Positions 44,117 through 53,343 of a DNA stretch of 64,000 nucleotides are shown one piece after another. Made by a program: the position numbers and the translations under genes. Below the pieces are notes generated by a model. It saw only the letters and a list, made by a program, of their open reading frames with translations. It was not told the DNA's origin and searched no databases. The stretch is taken from assembly GCF_963860125.1 (NCBI RefSeq), contig NZ_CAWLFA010000007.1, positions 122,460 to 186,459 of the forward strand. The letters are read 5' to 3'. This DNA is from Picosynechococcus sp. PCC 7002 (GTDB lineage: Bacteria > Cyanobacteriota > Cyanobacteriia > Cyanobacteriales > MRBY01). The first letter of the stretch is position 1, and every line of letters starts with the position of its first letter.

Positions 44117-45514
44117 ATGCCATCGACCCACCAGCCGCCAACAACCACAAACATTGGGAAAGTGGTTTCCGTGCGCGGCAGTGTCGTTGATGTGTGTTTT
44201 CCCCAACGGCTACCCAGCTATCTCCATCAACTCAATGCCGGAGAAAAAGGTCAAATCATTATCGAAGTCGTCGCCCACCTAAACGCCACCCTTGTCCGGG
44301 GCATTGCCCTGACCCCCACCTCCGGCCTCGCCCGGGGAGCCACCGTGACGGATACCGGCCATCCCCTCAAAATGCCCGTGGGCCGCGCCTTACTCGGACG
44401 TATGTTTAATGTCTTTGGTGAGGCGATCGATCAAGGCAAACCCCTAACTGCAGTTAAGCATCGCTCAATTCACCAAGCCGCTATTCCCCTCGTCCAACAA
44501 TCAACCCAAGCAGAAATCCTGGAAACAGGGATCAAAGTAATTGATGTCCTCGCCCCCATCGAACGGGGTGGAAAAGCAGGCCTCTTCGGGGGGGCAGGGG
44601 TCGGCAAAACGGTCTTAATTACCGAGATGATCCACAACATGGTCAGTCAGCACCAGGGGATTAGTCTATTTTGCGGTATCGGTGAACGGAACCGAGAAGC
44701 TGAGGAACTCTATCGGGAAATGCAGGCGACGGGGGTACTAGACCAGACGGTGTTACTGTTTGGTCAGATGAATGAACCACCGGGAGCCAGGTTTCGGGTA
44801 GGCCATGCTGCCTTGACTATCGCCGAATATTTCCGGGATGAAGCCCGCCAGGATGTGTTGCTCTTGATTGACAATATTTTCCGCTTTATTCAAGCTGGCC
44901 AGGAGGTTTCGGGTCTAATGGGAGAGCTGCCCTCGCGGGTGGGCTACCAACCTACTTTAGCGACGGAATTAGCCGCCCTCGAAGAACGGATTACCAGCAC
45001 AAAAAATGGGGCGATCACCTCGGTGCAGGCGGTGTATGTGCCCGCTGATGATTTTACCGATCCGGCTGCCGTACATACCTTTGGCCATTTATCGGCATCC
45101 ATTGTGTTATCGCGCAAGCGGGCCAGTGAGGGGTTTTATCCAGCCGTCGATCCCCTGCGTTCGAGTTCCAAAATGTTGATGCCCGCGATCGCCGGTCGGC
45201 GTCACTACGAAATTGCCCTGGCGGTGCGTCAGACCCTCGCCACCTACGAAGAACTTAAGGACATGATTGCGATGTTGGGGATGGCGGAACTCGCAGCGGG
45301 CGATCGCGCCATTGTGTACCGCGCCCGTCGGTTAGAGCGATTTCTCACCCAGCCTTTTTTCTCAACGGAACAGTTCACTAACAAAGCAGGACGAGTGGTT
45401 AGTTTAGAGGCGGCTTTAACGGGCTGTGAGCGGATTTTAAACGATGAATTTGCTGATGTGCCCGAAAGTGCTCTTTATATGATCGGTGCCATTGGGGAGG
45501 TGCAGCGGCCATGA
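44117..45514 (+). CDS. atpD: N-ATPase F1 subunit beta
   Basis: ATG at 44117 (MPSTHQ) is chosen over an in-frame start at 44024. 465 residues: Walker A GGAGVGKTV near residue 155, catalytic GERNREAEELYREM, LLLIDNIFRF Walker B and GYQPTLATEL. First gene of the order D-C-Q-R-B-E-F-A-G, which defines the laterally spread Na+-type N-ATPases, additional to the housekeeping F-ATPase. It probably pumps or exchanges Na+ at the cytoplasmic membrane. Upstream 255 bp separate it from phnD and must carry the promoter. Confidence 0.93.
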   Translation: MPSTHQPPTTTNIGKVVSVRGSVVDVCFPQRLPSYLHQLNAGEKGQIIIEVVAHLNATLVRGIALTPTSGLARGATVTDTGHPLKMPVGRALLGRMFNVFGEAIDQGKPLTAVKHRSIHQAAIPLVQQSTQAEILETGIKVIDVLAPIERGGKAGLFGGAGVGKTVLITEMIHNMVSQHQGISLFCGIGERNREAEELYREMQATGVLDQTVLLFGQMNEPPGARFRVGHAALTIAEYFRDEARQDVLLLIDNIFRFIQAGQEVSGLMGELPSRVGYQPTLATELAALEERITSTKNGAITSVQAVYVPADDFTDPAAVHTFGHLSASIVLSRKRASEGFYPAVDPLRSSSKMLMPAIAGRRHYEIALAVRQTLATYEELKDMIAMLGMAELAAGDRAIVYRARRLERFLTQPFFSTEQFTNKAGRVVSLEAALTGCERILNDEFADVPESALYMIGAIGEVQRP

Positions 45515-45911
45515 TTGCCCGGATGGATCTCAAAGTACTGTGTTTGACGGATTTGCTGGTGGATCAGCCAGTACAAAAATCACGGCAGAAGGTGATGGGG
45601 GTGGATTTTGTTTGCTGCCGAACCATGTAGATTATGTGGCGGTCTTGCCAGCGGGACTCTTAATCTTTGAGACCAGCACGGGAGAAGAACATTGTCTGGC
45701 CATTGATGAAGGCATTTTAGTGAAACAGGCAGCTGCTGTTTGGATGTCGGTGCGCAATGCGGTGCGAGGGGATAATCTCGATGATTTACAGCAAGCAGTG
45801 CAAGCGCAATTTACCCAGTTAGATGAACAAGAAGAACGGGCACGGAGCATGTTGGCGCGCCTAGAAAGTAGCATTGTGCGGGACTTTATCGATTTGGGAG
45901 GTGCTTTATGA
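45511..45911 (+). pseudogene. atpC: N-ATPase F1 subunit epsilon, apparently frameshifted
   Basis: From the ATG at 45511, overlapping the atpD stop (ATGA), the frame reads ARMDLKVLCLTDLLVDQPVQK, a proper epsilon start, but then diverges and ends at a TAG. The rest of epsilon (KITAEGDGGGFCLLPNHVDY, LAIDEGILVK, VRNAVRGDN) lies in another frame. They join if the A5 run at 45575-45579 had one more A, restoring a ~133-residue protein. Either the strain lacks epsilon, or ribosomal slippage occurs, or the base was lost in sequencing. The C-terminal helices are otherwise intact. Confidence 0.75.
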
Positions 45912-46207
45912 CCACACCAGAAGGCGATCGCCACCGGGAAGATTTTGAACGGCAGATCCAGCAAAAATCCCAACAAAAACTCCAGGCCAAACGGGAAGGC
46001 GATCGCAGTTTGTGGCTAGGATTTGGGGTTTTTGGGATGGTGGGTTGGTCGGTGATGGGGCCGACCCTACTGGGGATCTTTCTGGGGATTTGGCTAGACC
46101 GCCGCTTTCCGAGTCCCTATTCCTGGACGTTAACGGGCCTATTTCTGGGGATTATTCTCGGCTGCTGGAATGCTTGGTTATGGATTCAACGGGAGCAAAA
46201 TCGATGA
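45908..46207 (+). CDS. atpQ: N-ATPase accessory subunit AtpQ
   Basis: 99 residues: polar N-terminus rich in Gln/Lys/Arg, then two membrane helices (LGFGVFGMVGWSVMGPTLLGIFLGIWLD and a second, SWTLTGLFLGIILGCWNAWLW). This AtpZ/AtpI-like layout in this operon position is the AtpQ of N-ATPases. Start overlaps the atpC stop (ATGA). Its role is thought to be assembly or ion handling; not proven. Confidence 0.8.
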   Translation: MTTPEGDRHREDFERQIQQKSQQKLQAKREGDRSLWLGFGVFGMVGWSVMGPTLLGIFLGIWLDRRFPSPYSWTLTGLFLGIILGCWNAWLWIQREQNR

Positions 46208-46322
46208 AGTTTAATTATTTAACTGTTCATGCAAAAGATAAAAAATAAAAGGCGATCGCCTAATCCAATCGCTAATCTAAACCCGATTAAAAAACGAATT
46301 TAAAAACTCAATTAAAATCACA

Positions 46323-46634
46323 ATGAATTTATTTTTAGAAAAAGTAACACCTAATTTATTTGTTTTTCCCCTCGGCTTTGGGTTGGGATTATTTTACTTC
46401 ACGGCACTGTGGTTTACCGTTAAACAATTAACTCGTTCTCAACATCCAGTATTACTAATAATTACCAGCGGTGTGGTGCGCTTAATCCTTGCTATGACAG
46501 CCTTATATTTTATGATTGGTGGCCATTGGGAACGAGTACTAATTGCTCTCGCGGGTTTTTTGTTAGCACGAACGATTTTAATCAATCGTTGGCGGCCACA
46601 AACTTCATTATCGGAACTGTTGCTGGAGGAATAA
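46323..46634 (+). CDS. atpR: N-ATPase accessory subunit AtpR
   Basis: 103 residues, three membrane segments; characteristic basic residues within the membrane region (VVRLILAMTALYFMIGGHWERV, LLARTIL). Position between atpQ and atpB and its size fit AtpR, proposed to stabilise the c-ring or supply a charge to Na+ translocation. The 115-bp gap before it holds no ORF. Confidence 0.8.
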   Translation: MNLFLEKVTPNLFVFPLGFGLGLFYFTALWFTVKQLTRSQHPVLLIITSGVVRLILAMTALYFMIGGHWERVLIALAGFLLARTILINRWRPQTSLSELLLEE

Positions 46635-46641
46635 ATGTAGG

Positions 46642-47343
46642 ATGCAAATTACACCGGATAACATCATTTTCTATCAATATCAGTTTGTGGTAATTAATGC
46701 CACTTTAGTTTACACATGGCTCACCATGGCCCTATTAGTAATAGGAGCAGCTTGGGTAACGAAAAAATTAGTGGTGCGTCCCAAACTACCCCCTTGGCAA
46801 AATTTTTTAGAAATAGTTGTTGATGGCATTTATCAACACATTGCAGAAGTCACCCAACAGGAACCGGAACCCTATCTTGCTTTTGTGGGTACTTTATTTT
46901 TATTCATTTTAACGGCTAACTTATTAACTGTAGTTCCCGGTTATCAAGCTCCCACTGGCTCCCTTTCAACCACCACTGCTTTGGCGATCGCCGTATTTAT
47001 TGCGGTGCCGATCTACGGAATCCGTCAGCGGGGAATTTTAGGGTATCTCAAAAGTTATCTCCAGCCGACGCCGATTATGTTGCCCTTTCAAATCATTGGT
47101 GAATTTTCCCGAACTTTAGCCCTGGCCGTGCGTCTTTTTGGCAATATTATGAGTGGAAACCTTTTGGCGGCAATTTTATTAGCCCTTGTCCCGTTATTTG
47201 TACCTGTGGCGATGAATTTATTGGGACTTGTATTTGGGGTCATTCAAGCCTATGTGTTTGCGATTTTAGCCTTGGTTTACATTGCTTCTGCCGCGACGGT
47301 GCAGGAGAAAAAACAAAGTATTTCGATGGAGGAAAATTCATGA
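46642..47343 (+). CDS. atpB: N-ATPase Fo subunit a
   Basis: 233 residues with five or six membrane helices. The key arginine is in GEFSRTLALAVRLFGNIMSGN, the half-channel region, followed by AYVFAILALVYIASA. It provides the ion access channels next to the c-ring. 7 bp after atpR; its last four bases overlap the start of atpE. Confidence 0.92.
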   Translation: MQITPDNIIFYQYQFVVINATLVYTWLTMALLVIGAAWVTKKLVVRPKLPPWQNFLEIVVDGIYQHIAEVTQQEPEPYLAFVGTLFLFILTANLLTVVPGYQAPTGSLSTTTALAIAVFIAVPIYGIRQRGILGYLKSYLQPTPIMLPFQIIGEFSRTLALAVRLFGNIMSGNLLAAILLALVPLFVPVAMNLLGLVFGVIQAYVFAILALVYIASAATVQEKKQSISMEENS

Positions 47344-47615
47344 GTGATCTCGCATTAATCGGCTCGGTGGCGATGGTGACCGCTGGTATTACCATTGCCA
47401 TTGGTTCCATTGGCCCGGCCCTAGGGGAAGGCATGGCCGTAGCCAGGGCTTTGGGGGCGATCGCCCAACAACCTGACAAGGCCAATATGATTACCCGCAC
47501 TCTATTTGTGGGCCTCGCGATGGTGGAATCAACGGCGATTTATTGCTTGGTGGTGTCGATGATTTTGCTGTTTGTCAATCCATTCTGGAACTATTTTCTC
47601 AACCAGGGGGGTTAA
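47340..47615 (+). CDS. atpE: N-ATPase Fo subunit c with Na+-binding signature
   Basis: 91 residues, a two-helix hairpin. The ion site reads GE30G in helix 1 and V62-E63-S64-T65-A66-I67-Y68 in helix 2. Aligned with the Na+ c-subunit of Ilyobacter tartaricus (Q32, E65, S66, T67, Y70), the ligands are kept and the glutamine is a glutamate, giving two carboxylates as described for N-ATPases. Na+ coupling is therefore well supported, although a switch to H+ use cannot be excluded. Confidence 0.93.
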   Translation: MSDLALIGSVAMVTAGITIAIGSIGPALGEGMAVARALGAIAQQPDKANMITRTLFVGLAMVESTAIYCLVVSMILLFVNPFWNYFLNQGG

Positions 47616-47617
47616 CG

Positions 47618-48370
47618 GTGTTAATTGACTGGTTTACGGTGTTTGCCCAAATCCTCAACTTTGTCATTTTGCTGGGGTTGTTGCGCTGGTTTTTGTACAA
47701 GCCCATTTTGCAGGTGATGGCCAAGCGTCAGGCCCAACTCGCCGAACAATGGCAAACGGCCACGGATCTCCAAGCCCAGGCCCACCAAGCCCTAGAACAA
47801 TATCATCAAGAACAACAGTCACTCCAAGCGCAACGGGCTTCATTTTTGGCGGCAGCGCGGGCAGCAGCAGATGAGGAGCGACAACGGCAATTACTAACCC
47901 TGCGTGAGGATATCCAAGCGCAACGGGAAGCTTGGGAAGCGGATCTGCACCAGGAACAGAGGGCTTTTTTCCATACGCTCCGGCAACAGGTCAGCCAACA
48001 GGTGGTGGCGATCGCCCGGCAAGCCCTCCGGGATTTGGCGAATGCCACTCTCGAACAACAGGTGGTGGCGCGTTTTTGTGAACAACTGCAACACCTTTCT
48101 CCGGCCCAACGGCAACAGATCAATCATTTAGAAACCCCACCAGAAGCTGTCTTTATCCGGACAGCGTTCCCCCTGGATGTGACCCACCAAGCGCAAATCA
48201 AACAAAGTCTTGCTACTACTTTAGAGCTTGACGGAACGCCTATTCATTTTGTCACGGTGCCGGAGTTGGGCTGTGGCATTGAACTGAAACTGGCTGGCCA
48301 AGAAATCGTTTGGGGTCTTGATCCCTATCTCGATCAACTCGAACAAACCCTGGCGATCGCCACTCGTTAA
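47618..48370 (+). CDS. atpF: N-ATPase Fo subunit b
   Basis: GTG start at 47618 (VLIDWFTVFAQILNFVILLGLLRWFLY) just 2 bp after the atpE stop, with GGGGGG upstream. 250 residues: one N-terminal membrane helix, a very long Gln/Glu/Arg-rich coiled coil (the peripheral stalk), then a C-terminal part resembling delta (ALRDLANATLEQQVVARF). Long b with a delta-like tail suits N-ATPases, which lack a separate atpH; no atpH lies in the operon. Holds alpha3beta3 against rotation. Confidence 0.85.
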   Translation: MLIDWFTVFAQILNFVILLGLLRWFLYKPILQVMAKRQAQLAEQWQTATDLQAQAHQALEQYHQEQQSLQAQRASFLAAARAAADEERQRQLLTLREDIQAQREAWEADLHQEQRAFFHTLRQQVSQQVVAIARQALRDLANATLEQQVVARFCEQLQHLSPAQRQQINHLETPPEAVFIRTAFPLDVTHQAQIKQSLATTLELDGTPIHFVTVPELGCGIELKLAGQEIVWGLDPYLDQLEQTLAIATR

Positions 48371-48400
48371 TACCCTGAATTTTTTGACCCACTGCTCACC

Positions 48401-49939
48401 ATGGAACCCCTGGCCCAATCTCTCCAAGGCACTTACACAGAAGCCTTACAGCAAATTCAGCAAACCCTGGCAACCTTTCCGGCCCAACTGACATTCCGGG
48501 AAACGGGGGTTGTGGAATCTGTCCGGCCCGGCATCGCCAGAGTGAAGGGGTTGCCCAACGTCCAAGCCGATGAATTGGTTTATTTTTCGCGCTCCAGTGC
48601 TGGGGGTGAACCGCTGCTGGGGATTGCCTTTAACCTCGATCCCGATGAAGTGGGCGTAATTTTGCTAGGAGATAGCCACGCCCTCCAGGCAGGGGATGAG
48701 GTCTATCGCACCGAAAGGGTGATGGATGTGCCCGTGGGAGAAGTGCTGCTGGGGCGGGTGTTAACCGTGCTGGGGCAACCTTTGGATGGTCGAGGTGCCC
48801 TCAAAGCGGTGGAATGGAAACCCGTCGAACGGGAGGCCGCCGCAATTTTGGACCGCGCCCCGGTAACGGTGCCTTTGCAGACAGGGCTGAAAGTGGTAGA
48901 TGCCCTGATTCCCATTGGTCGGGGACAGCGGGAACTGATCATTGGCGATCGCCAGACAGGAAAAACCACCATCGCCATCGATACGATCCTCAACCAAAAA
49001 GACCAGGATGTGATTTGTCTCTACTGTGCCATCGGTCAACGGTCAGCGGCGATCGCCAAGGTGATTGCGACCCTCCGGGAACAGGGGGCCATGGATTACA
49101 CCATCGTGATTGTGGCGGCGGGCCAGGATCCCCTCGGACTGCAATACATTACCCCCTATGGCGCGACGACGATGGCGGAATATTTTATGGAACAGGGGCG
49201 CGATGTGCTGATCGTTTATGATGACTTGACCCACCACGCCCGCACCTACCGTGAACTCTCCCTTTTGTTGCGACGACCACCGGGGCGCGAGGCCTATCCT
49301 GGGGACATTTTTTACCTCCATTCGCGGCTTTTGGAACGGGCAACCCATCTGGCAGAAGCTTTGGGGGGCGGCTCCCTGACTGCTTTGCCGATTATCGAAA
49401 CCCAAGCCCAAAATCTTTCGGCCTATATCCCCACCAATTTAATTTCCATTACCGATGGCCAAATTTATCTCTCACCAGAGCTATTTCAAAAGAGTATTTT
49501 CCCAGCGGTGGATGTGGGTAAATCCGTGTCCCGGGTTGGTGGGAAAACCCAACTGGCCGCCTACCAAGCTGTTTCTGGGGCGCTGCGCCTCGCCTATGCC
49601 CAATTCCAAGAGGTCGAAGTATTTGCCCGGTTTGGGACGCAACTGGATGAACAAACCAAACAAACTCTCCAACGGGGGAAACGCATCCGGGAGGTGCTCA
49701 AACAAAACCAAAGTCAACTCCTGACGGCGGCAGCCCAAATTGCCATTTTGATCGCCGTCACCCAAGGTTTATTAGACCACGTGGCCCTAGAAGAAATCTC
49801 AACGGTAGAACAAAAATTAGCCCAGGCGATCGCCCAAGAATTACCCGACCTTGTGGAACGCATTCAATATTCCCATCCCCTCACCGAGGCCGATCAAACC
49901 CTCCTTTTGGAAACCCTCCAAGCCGCCATCAAAACCTAA
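48401..49939 (+). CDS. atpA: N-ATPase F1 subunit alpha
   Basis: 512 residues: Walker A GDRQTGKTT, YCAIGQRSAAIAK, DVLIVYDDLTHHARTYRELSLLLRRPPGREAYPGD, and SISDG-equivalent SITDGQIYL. Non-catalytic nucleotide-binding subunit; forms the hexamer with beta. It is the eighth gene of the operon, 30 bp after atpF and 3 bp before atpG. Confidence 0.93.
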   Translation: MEPLAQSLQGTYTEALQQIQQTLATFPAQLTFRETGVVESVRPGIARVKGLPNVQADELVYFSRSSAGGEPLLGIAFNLDPDEVGVILLGDSHALQAGDEVYRTERVMDVPVGEVLLGRVLTVLGQPLDGRGALKAVEWKPVEREAAAILDRAPVTVPLQTGLKVVDALIPIGRGQRELIIGDRQTGKTTIAIDTILNQKDQDVICLYCAIGQRSAAIAKVIATLREQGAMDYTIVIVAAGQDPLGLQYITPYGATTMAEYFMEQGRDVLIVYDDLTHHARTYRELSLLLRRPPGREAYPGDIFYLHSRLLERATHLAEALGGGSLTALPIIETQAQNLSAYIPTNLISITDGQIYLSPELFQKSIFPAVDVGKSVSRVGGKTQLAAYQAVSGALRLAYAQFQEVEVFARFGTQLDEQTKQTLQRGKRIREVLKQNQSQLLTAAAQIAILIAVTQGLLDHVALEEISTVEQKLAQAIAQELPDLVERIQYSHPLTEADQTLLLETLQAAIKT

Positions 49940-49942
49940 GCA

Positions 49943-50866
49943 ATGCACACCCTCGAATCCCTGCGCAACACCATCAACAGTATCGAAGATCTCCGGGCCG
50001 TTGTCCGCACCATGAAAGCCTTGGCCATGGTTAGCATTCGGCAATATGAACAGGCCCGCACGGCTCTCCAAGATTACAACCACAGCCTCGACCTAGGTTT
50101 TCAAGCCCTGCTCCAGCATCGGCGTTTTGCAGAAACCGATCTTGATCAGCCGTTGCCCTTGGTTAGCAATGCCCAACAGGGAAAAGTGGGGTTGATTTTG
50201 TTTGGCTCTAACCATGGTCTGTGTGGTCAATTTAACGAACAGCTTGCCACCTATGCTCTGCAAGCTTGCCAACAACGGCATCTGACAACTGCTGATTATG
50301 CTTTGGCTACCGTCGGCGATCGCCTTTTGCCCTATTTACAGTCTTTAAATCACCCCCACCACACAACCTTCCGACTGCCCAATTCCCTCGCAGGAACGCC
50401 CCGCTTGATCCAAAACCTCCTCGCCTTGATTGATCAATGGTATTTCGAGGCCGAAACATCACCCGTTCGCCAGATTCTCTTGATCTATCATCAATCCCAA
50501 TCCAAGACCCTTTACCAGCCCGTCACCCGACAACTATTACCCCTAGACCGTCAATGGCTCCGGGAAATGGGCGATCGCCCCTGGCAATCCACCGCCTTCC
50601 CCCTCCTCAATGGCCCCTGGGCACCTACTTTTTCGGGTGTTGTCCGCCAATACCTTTTTTTAAGCCTGTACCGTGCCGCCGTAGAATCCCTCGCCAGTGA
50701 AAATGCAGCTCGCCTTGCATCCATGCAAGCTGCCGAAAAAAATATCGAAGAGCGACTGGGTGATCTCCAGGCCAACTATCGTCAGCAACGACAAAATTCC
50801 ATTACCGAAGAACTCTTAGACATCGTTTCTGGGTTTGAAGCCCTCAACCCCAACCGTACCCGTTAG
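49943..50866 (+). CDS. atpG: N-ATPase F1 subunit gamma
   Basis: 307 residues: N-terminal LRNTINSIEDLRAVVRTMKALAMVSIRQYEQA and C-terminal LASENAARLASMQAAEKNIEERL are the two coiled-coil strands of the rotor shaft; GSNHGLCGQFNEQL is the family centre. It links rotation of the c-ring to beta. Last gene of the operon; 17 bp later the convergent diguanylate cyclase gene ends. Confidence 0.9.
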   Translation: MHTLESLRNTINSIEDLRAVVRTMKALAMVSIRQYEQARTALQDYNHSLDLGFQALLQHRRFAETDLDQPLPLVSNAQQGKVGLILFGSNHGLCGQFNEQLATYALQACQQRHLTTADYALATVGDRLLPYLQSLNHPHHTTFRLPNSLAGTPRLIQNLLALIDQWYFEAETSPVRQILLIYHQSQSKTLYQPVTRQLLPLDRQWLREMGDRPWQSTAFPLLNGPWAPTFSGVVRQYLFLSLYRAAVESLASENAARLASMQAAEKNIEERLGDLQANYRQQRQNSITEELLDIVSGFEALNPNRTR

Positions 50867-50883
50867 TAACAACACCCAAACAT

Positions 50884-52980
50884 CTAACCCACACAAACTT
50901 GATTACGTCCACTGCGTTTGGCGCGGTAACAAGCCTGATCTGCCTGGGCCATCAAATCATCCACGGAAGGCAAAGGAGCCGATTCTGACGTGAGCAAAAT
51001 TAAACCAATGCTGATCGTGATCTGAAAGATTTCTTGTTGCCAAGTAAACGTGTAGTTTTTGAGAACGCTGACGATCGCCTCTGCAATGGAAAGACCATTT
51101 TCTAGGGTGCAATTCCGCAATAGCAGGGCAAATTCGTCACCCCCGACCCGGGCAACTTGGTCTTCAGCGCGGACCTGTTGGGCAAGTAAATGGGCAATAT
51201 CCCGCAGGAGGACATCGCCAGCATTGTGACCGACGGTGTCATTGACGGGCTTGAAATGATCCAGGTCGCAAAACAGCAATACATGGCTGGCTAAACCAGA
51301 ATTTGCTTCACTCCGGGCTTGTTCTAAGGTGGCAAAAAAGGCCCGCCGATTTAACAAATCCGTCAACGGATCATGGCTGGCCTGGTAGCTATTGATGACT
51401 GCTTGGCGACGCTCGGCTAATTCCTCGGCGGTGACCAATAACAGGAAAGATTCGTTGAATAATAACAAAATAAGGGCAATGGTTAAGACCAACTGAGGTG
51501 TGTAGGATTTTTTAGCCCAAATTAAAGCTTCAGTGGGCTGAATTTGGAGTTGCCAAGTGCGCCCCCAGTAACGAATGGGTACAGTAATGGGCTCGGTTTC
51601 GGTGGTGGCGATCTCTCCGAGATCCGCTTTGCGGTGCGCCGTTGGATTGGGTGGATCTAACTGGTCAAGATTAAGGGTCTGACCCGATTCTGTAGTGTAG
51701 AGCAAGGCCACCCGTAAATTTTGTTGCTGGGCGCAGGTGCCGACTGAAAAAACTTCCGCCAAGAGATTATCCAAGCGGTAAACACCCACCGCAAACCCCC
51801 GCACCGATTCTCCTTGTGAATTGACCGGTAGCAGCACGAGGATACTCCGTTGTCCATTGGTGTCTTGGAGCAAGGTCAGGGGTTCTGTGGCATAGGCTTG
51901 GCCGGTTTCCATGCTGTTGATAACTGCCGCTGCCCGTTGGGGATCCGATTGAATATCAAAGCCTTGGACGATTCGATGTTTTTCATTAAAGGGTTCGATA
52001 AACTGCACGACCGCGTAGGAAGGCCGTTTTTGGGCCGGAATTAGTTCGCCATTGGGGAGCCGTTCAGTAATTTGAAAATCGTCTGGTATCAAGGGATCGA
52101 GCCGTTGCTGGGCCTCGAAGGCTTGGCGTTCTGCATCAAGGACCAATGGATTCCAAGAGAGGGCAGATAAACCCGGCAGGCGCTCTAAACTGTGGCGGGT
52201 AAAGGTGCGAAATTCGCTGGCTGTAACGGTTTCGCTAGAGAGGATAAAACTTTCAACACCTTGGAGGGCTTCGGTATGGCGGGTTAGATTTTTCTCGAAT
52301 TGGTACGCCATATTTTGGGCACATTCTTGTAACTCTAGGCGAATCCGTTGTGTTTCAAAGGCGTAAATTTGGTCGTAGGCGATCGCCGCCATAATCATCA
52401 ACAGGAGAGACGGAAAAAGTACCTTTGTGCGACGTCCCTGCCACTGATACTGCATCGTGGGGAGAAACATCAAAGTTGCTGGGGTAAACACAATGATTCC
52501 CAAAACATCGCCAGCCCACCAGGTAAAGGCAGAAAAAGGAATTTGGCTAGCGGTGATTTCCCCAAAAAAATATTGAGCGTAGGCTCCCACACTACTGCCC
52601 AGGAGACTACAAACTGGCCCCATTACAATCAAGAAAGGCAAAATTTCCTTGGGATGACGCAGGGCGGGAGTAACCCCAGAGATGCGACGGCCACACCAAG
52701 CTGCGAGGGCTATTTGCAAAGTCGATCCAGCCGCTAAAGTCAGCGCTAAAGGCAGATGCCAATCGCTTAAAACCCCATCGACTAGTACAGACCCCAGAGC
52801 GATCGCCGGTAGGTAACGGTATCCATGGGCCAAAACAATGGCGATCGCCAAGCTCGCCGCAGGCCAGAAGGGAAAAGATAGACTTAAACCCTGGGCGAGA
52901 TAACTTGTGCTGAGGCCGATCCCTGCATAAGCTAATGTCAGAGCAACACTGCGCCATAATAATTTTGTTCGAGCCTTCAC
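50884..52980 (-). CDS. Membrane diguanylate cyclase (MASE1-CHASE-GGDEF)
   Basis: 698 residues. N-terminal ~7-8 membrane helices (MASE1 type: LAQGLSLSFPFWPAASLAIAIVLA, VLGIIVFTPATLMF), then an extracytoplasmic CHASE-like sensor (RHTEALQGVESFILSSETVTASEFRTF), another membrane helix near residue 490, and a GGDEF domain. The active site is intact (RVGGDEFALLL) and the inhibitory site RAED sits five residues before it. It should make c-di-GMP in response to an outside signal. No EAL domain. An intact Fur-like box lies 250 bp upstream. Confidence 0.9.
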   Translation of the reverse strand: MKARTKLLWRSVALTLAYAGIGLSTSYLAQGLSLSFPFWPAASLAIAIVLAHGYRYLPAIALGSVLVDGVLSDWHLPLALTLAAGSTLQIALAAWCGRRISGVTPALRHPKEILPFLIVMGPVCSLLGSSVGAYAQYFFGEITASQIPFSAFTWWAGDVLGIIVFTPATLMFLPTMQYQWQGRRTKVLFPSLLLMIMAAIAYDQIYAFETQRIRLELQECAQNMAYQFEKNLTRHTEALQGVESFILSSETVTASEFRTFTRHSLERLPGLSALSWNPLVLDAERQAFEAQQRLDPLIPDDFQITERLPNGELIPAQKRPSYAVVQFIEPFNEKHRIVQGFDIQSDPQRAAAVINSMETGQAYATEPLTLLQDTNGQRSILVLLPVNSQGESVRGFAVGVYRLDNLLAEVFSVGTCAQQQNLRVALLYTTESGQTLNLDQLDPPNPTAHRKADLGEIATTETEPITVPIRYWGRTWQLQIQPTEALIWAKKSYTPQLVLTIALILLLFNESFLLLVTAEELAERRQAVINSYQASHDPLTDLLNRRAFFATLEQARSEANSGLASHVLLFCDLDHFKPVNDTVGHNAGDVLLRDIAHLLAQQVRAEDQVARVGGDEFALLLRNCTLENGLSIAEAIVSVLKNYTFTWQQEIFQITISIGLILLTSESAPLPSVDDLMAQADQACYRAKRSGRNQVCVG

Positions 52981-53231
52981 CCTGAAAAAGGTCTCCCTGT
53001 GCCGTGGAATGGAACTTTTAAAATCAATGCCAAAACGAAAGCAACGCTAACAGACATTAATTATATGGCTTACTGGATAGCTAAGTGTTTATTTTTCTGT
53101 TTGCTCTGGCCTGCATCGGATTGATTGTTGCTAGAAAAATATCGAGGCGATCGCCAAAAGACCTAGTCTTAAAATTCCTTGAAGAATTTCTGCGGAAATC
53201 ACCGTAGTGAACTAAGTTTCCAATAATGTCG

Positions 53232-53248
53232 TGGAAATGATTATCATT
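53232..53248. promoter_or_regulatory. Fur/Zur-type operator in the gap above the diguanylate cyclase gene
   Basis: AATGATTATCATT (53236-53248) is a perfect 6-1-6 dyad, identical to the core of the box before hemB. As a Zur box, 53232-53246 matches 13 of 15. A further TGATAATCA lies at about 53265-53274. The region 52981-53343 contains no ORF; the only gene it can serve as a promoter for is the minus-strand diguanylate cyclase starting at 52980, although 250 bp is long. Confidence 0.5.
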
Positions 53249-53343
53249 AAAAATGTCTTCTCAATTGATAATCAATGTAAAAAAATCTCAGTAAATTTTG
53301 TCCCATGAGAAGTATGAAAAATCTTAAATTTTGCATGACTAAA

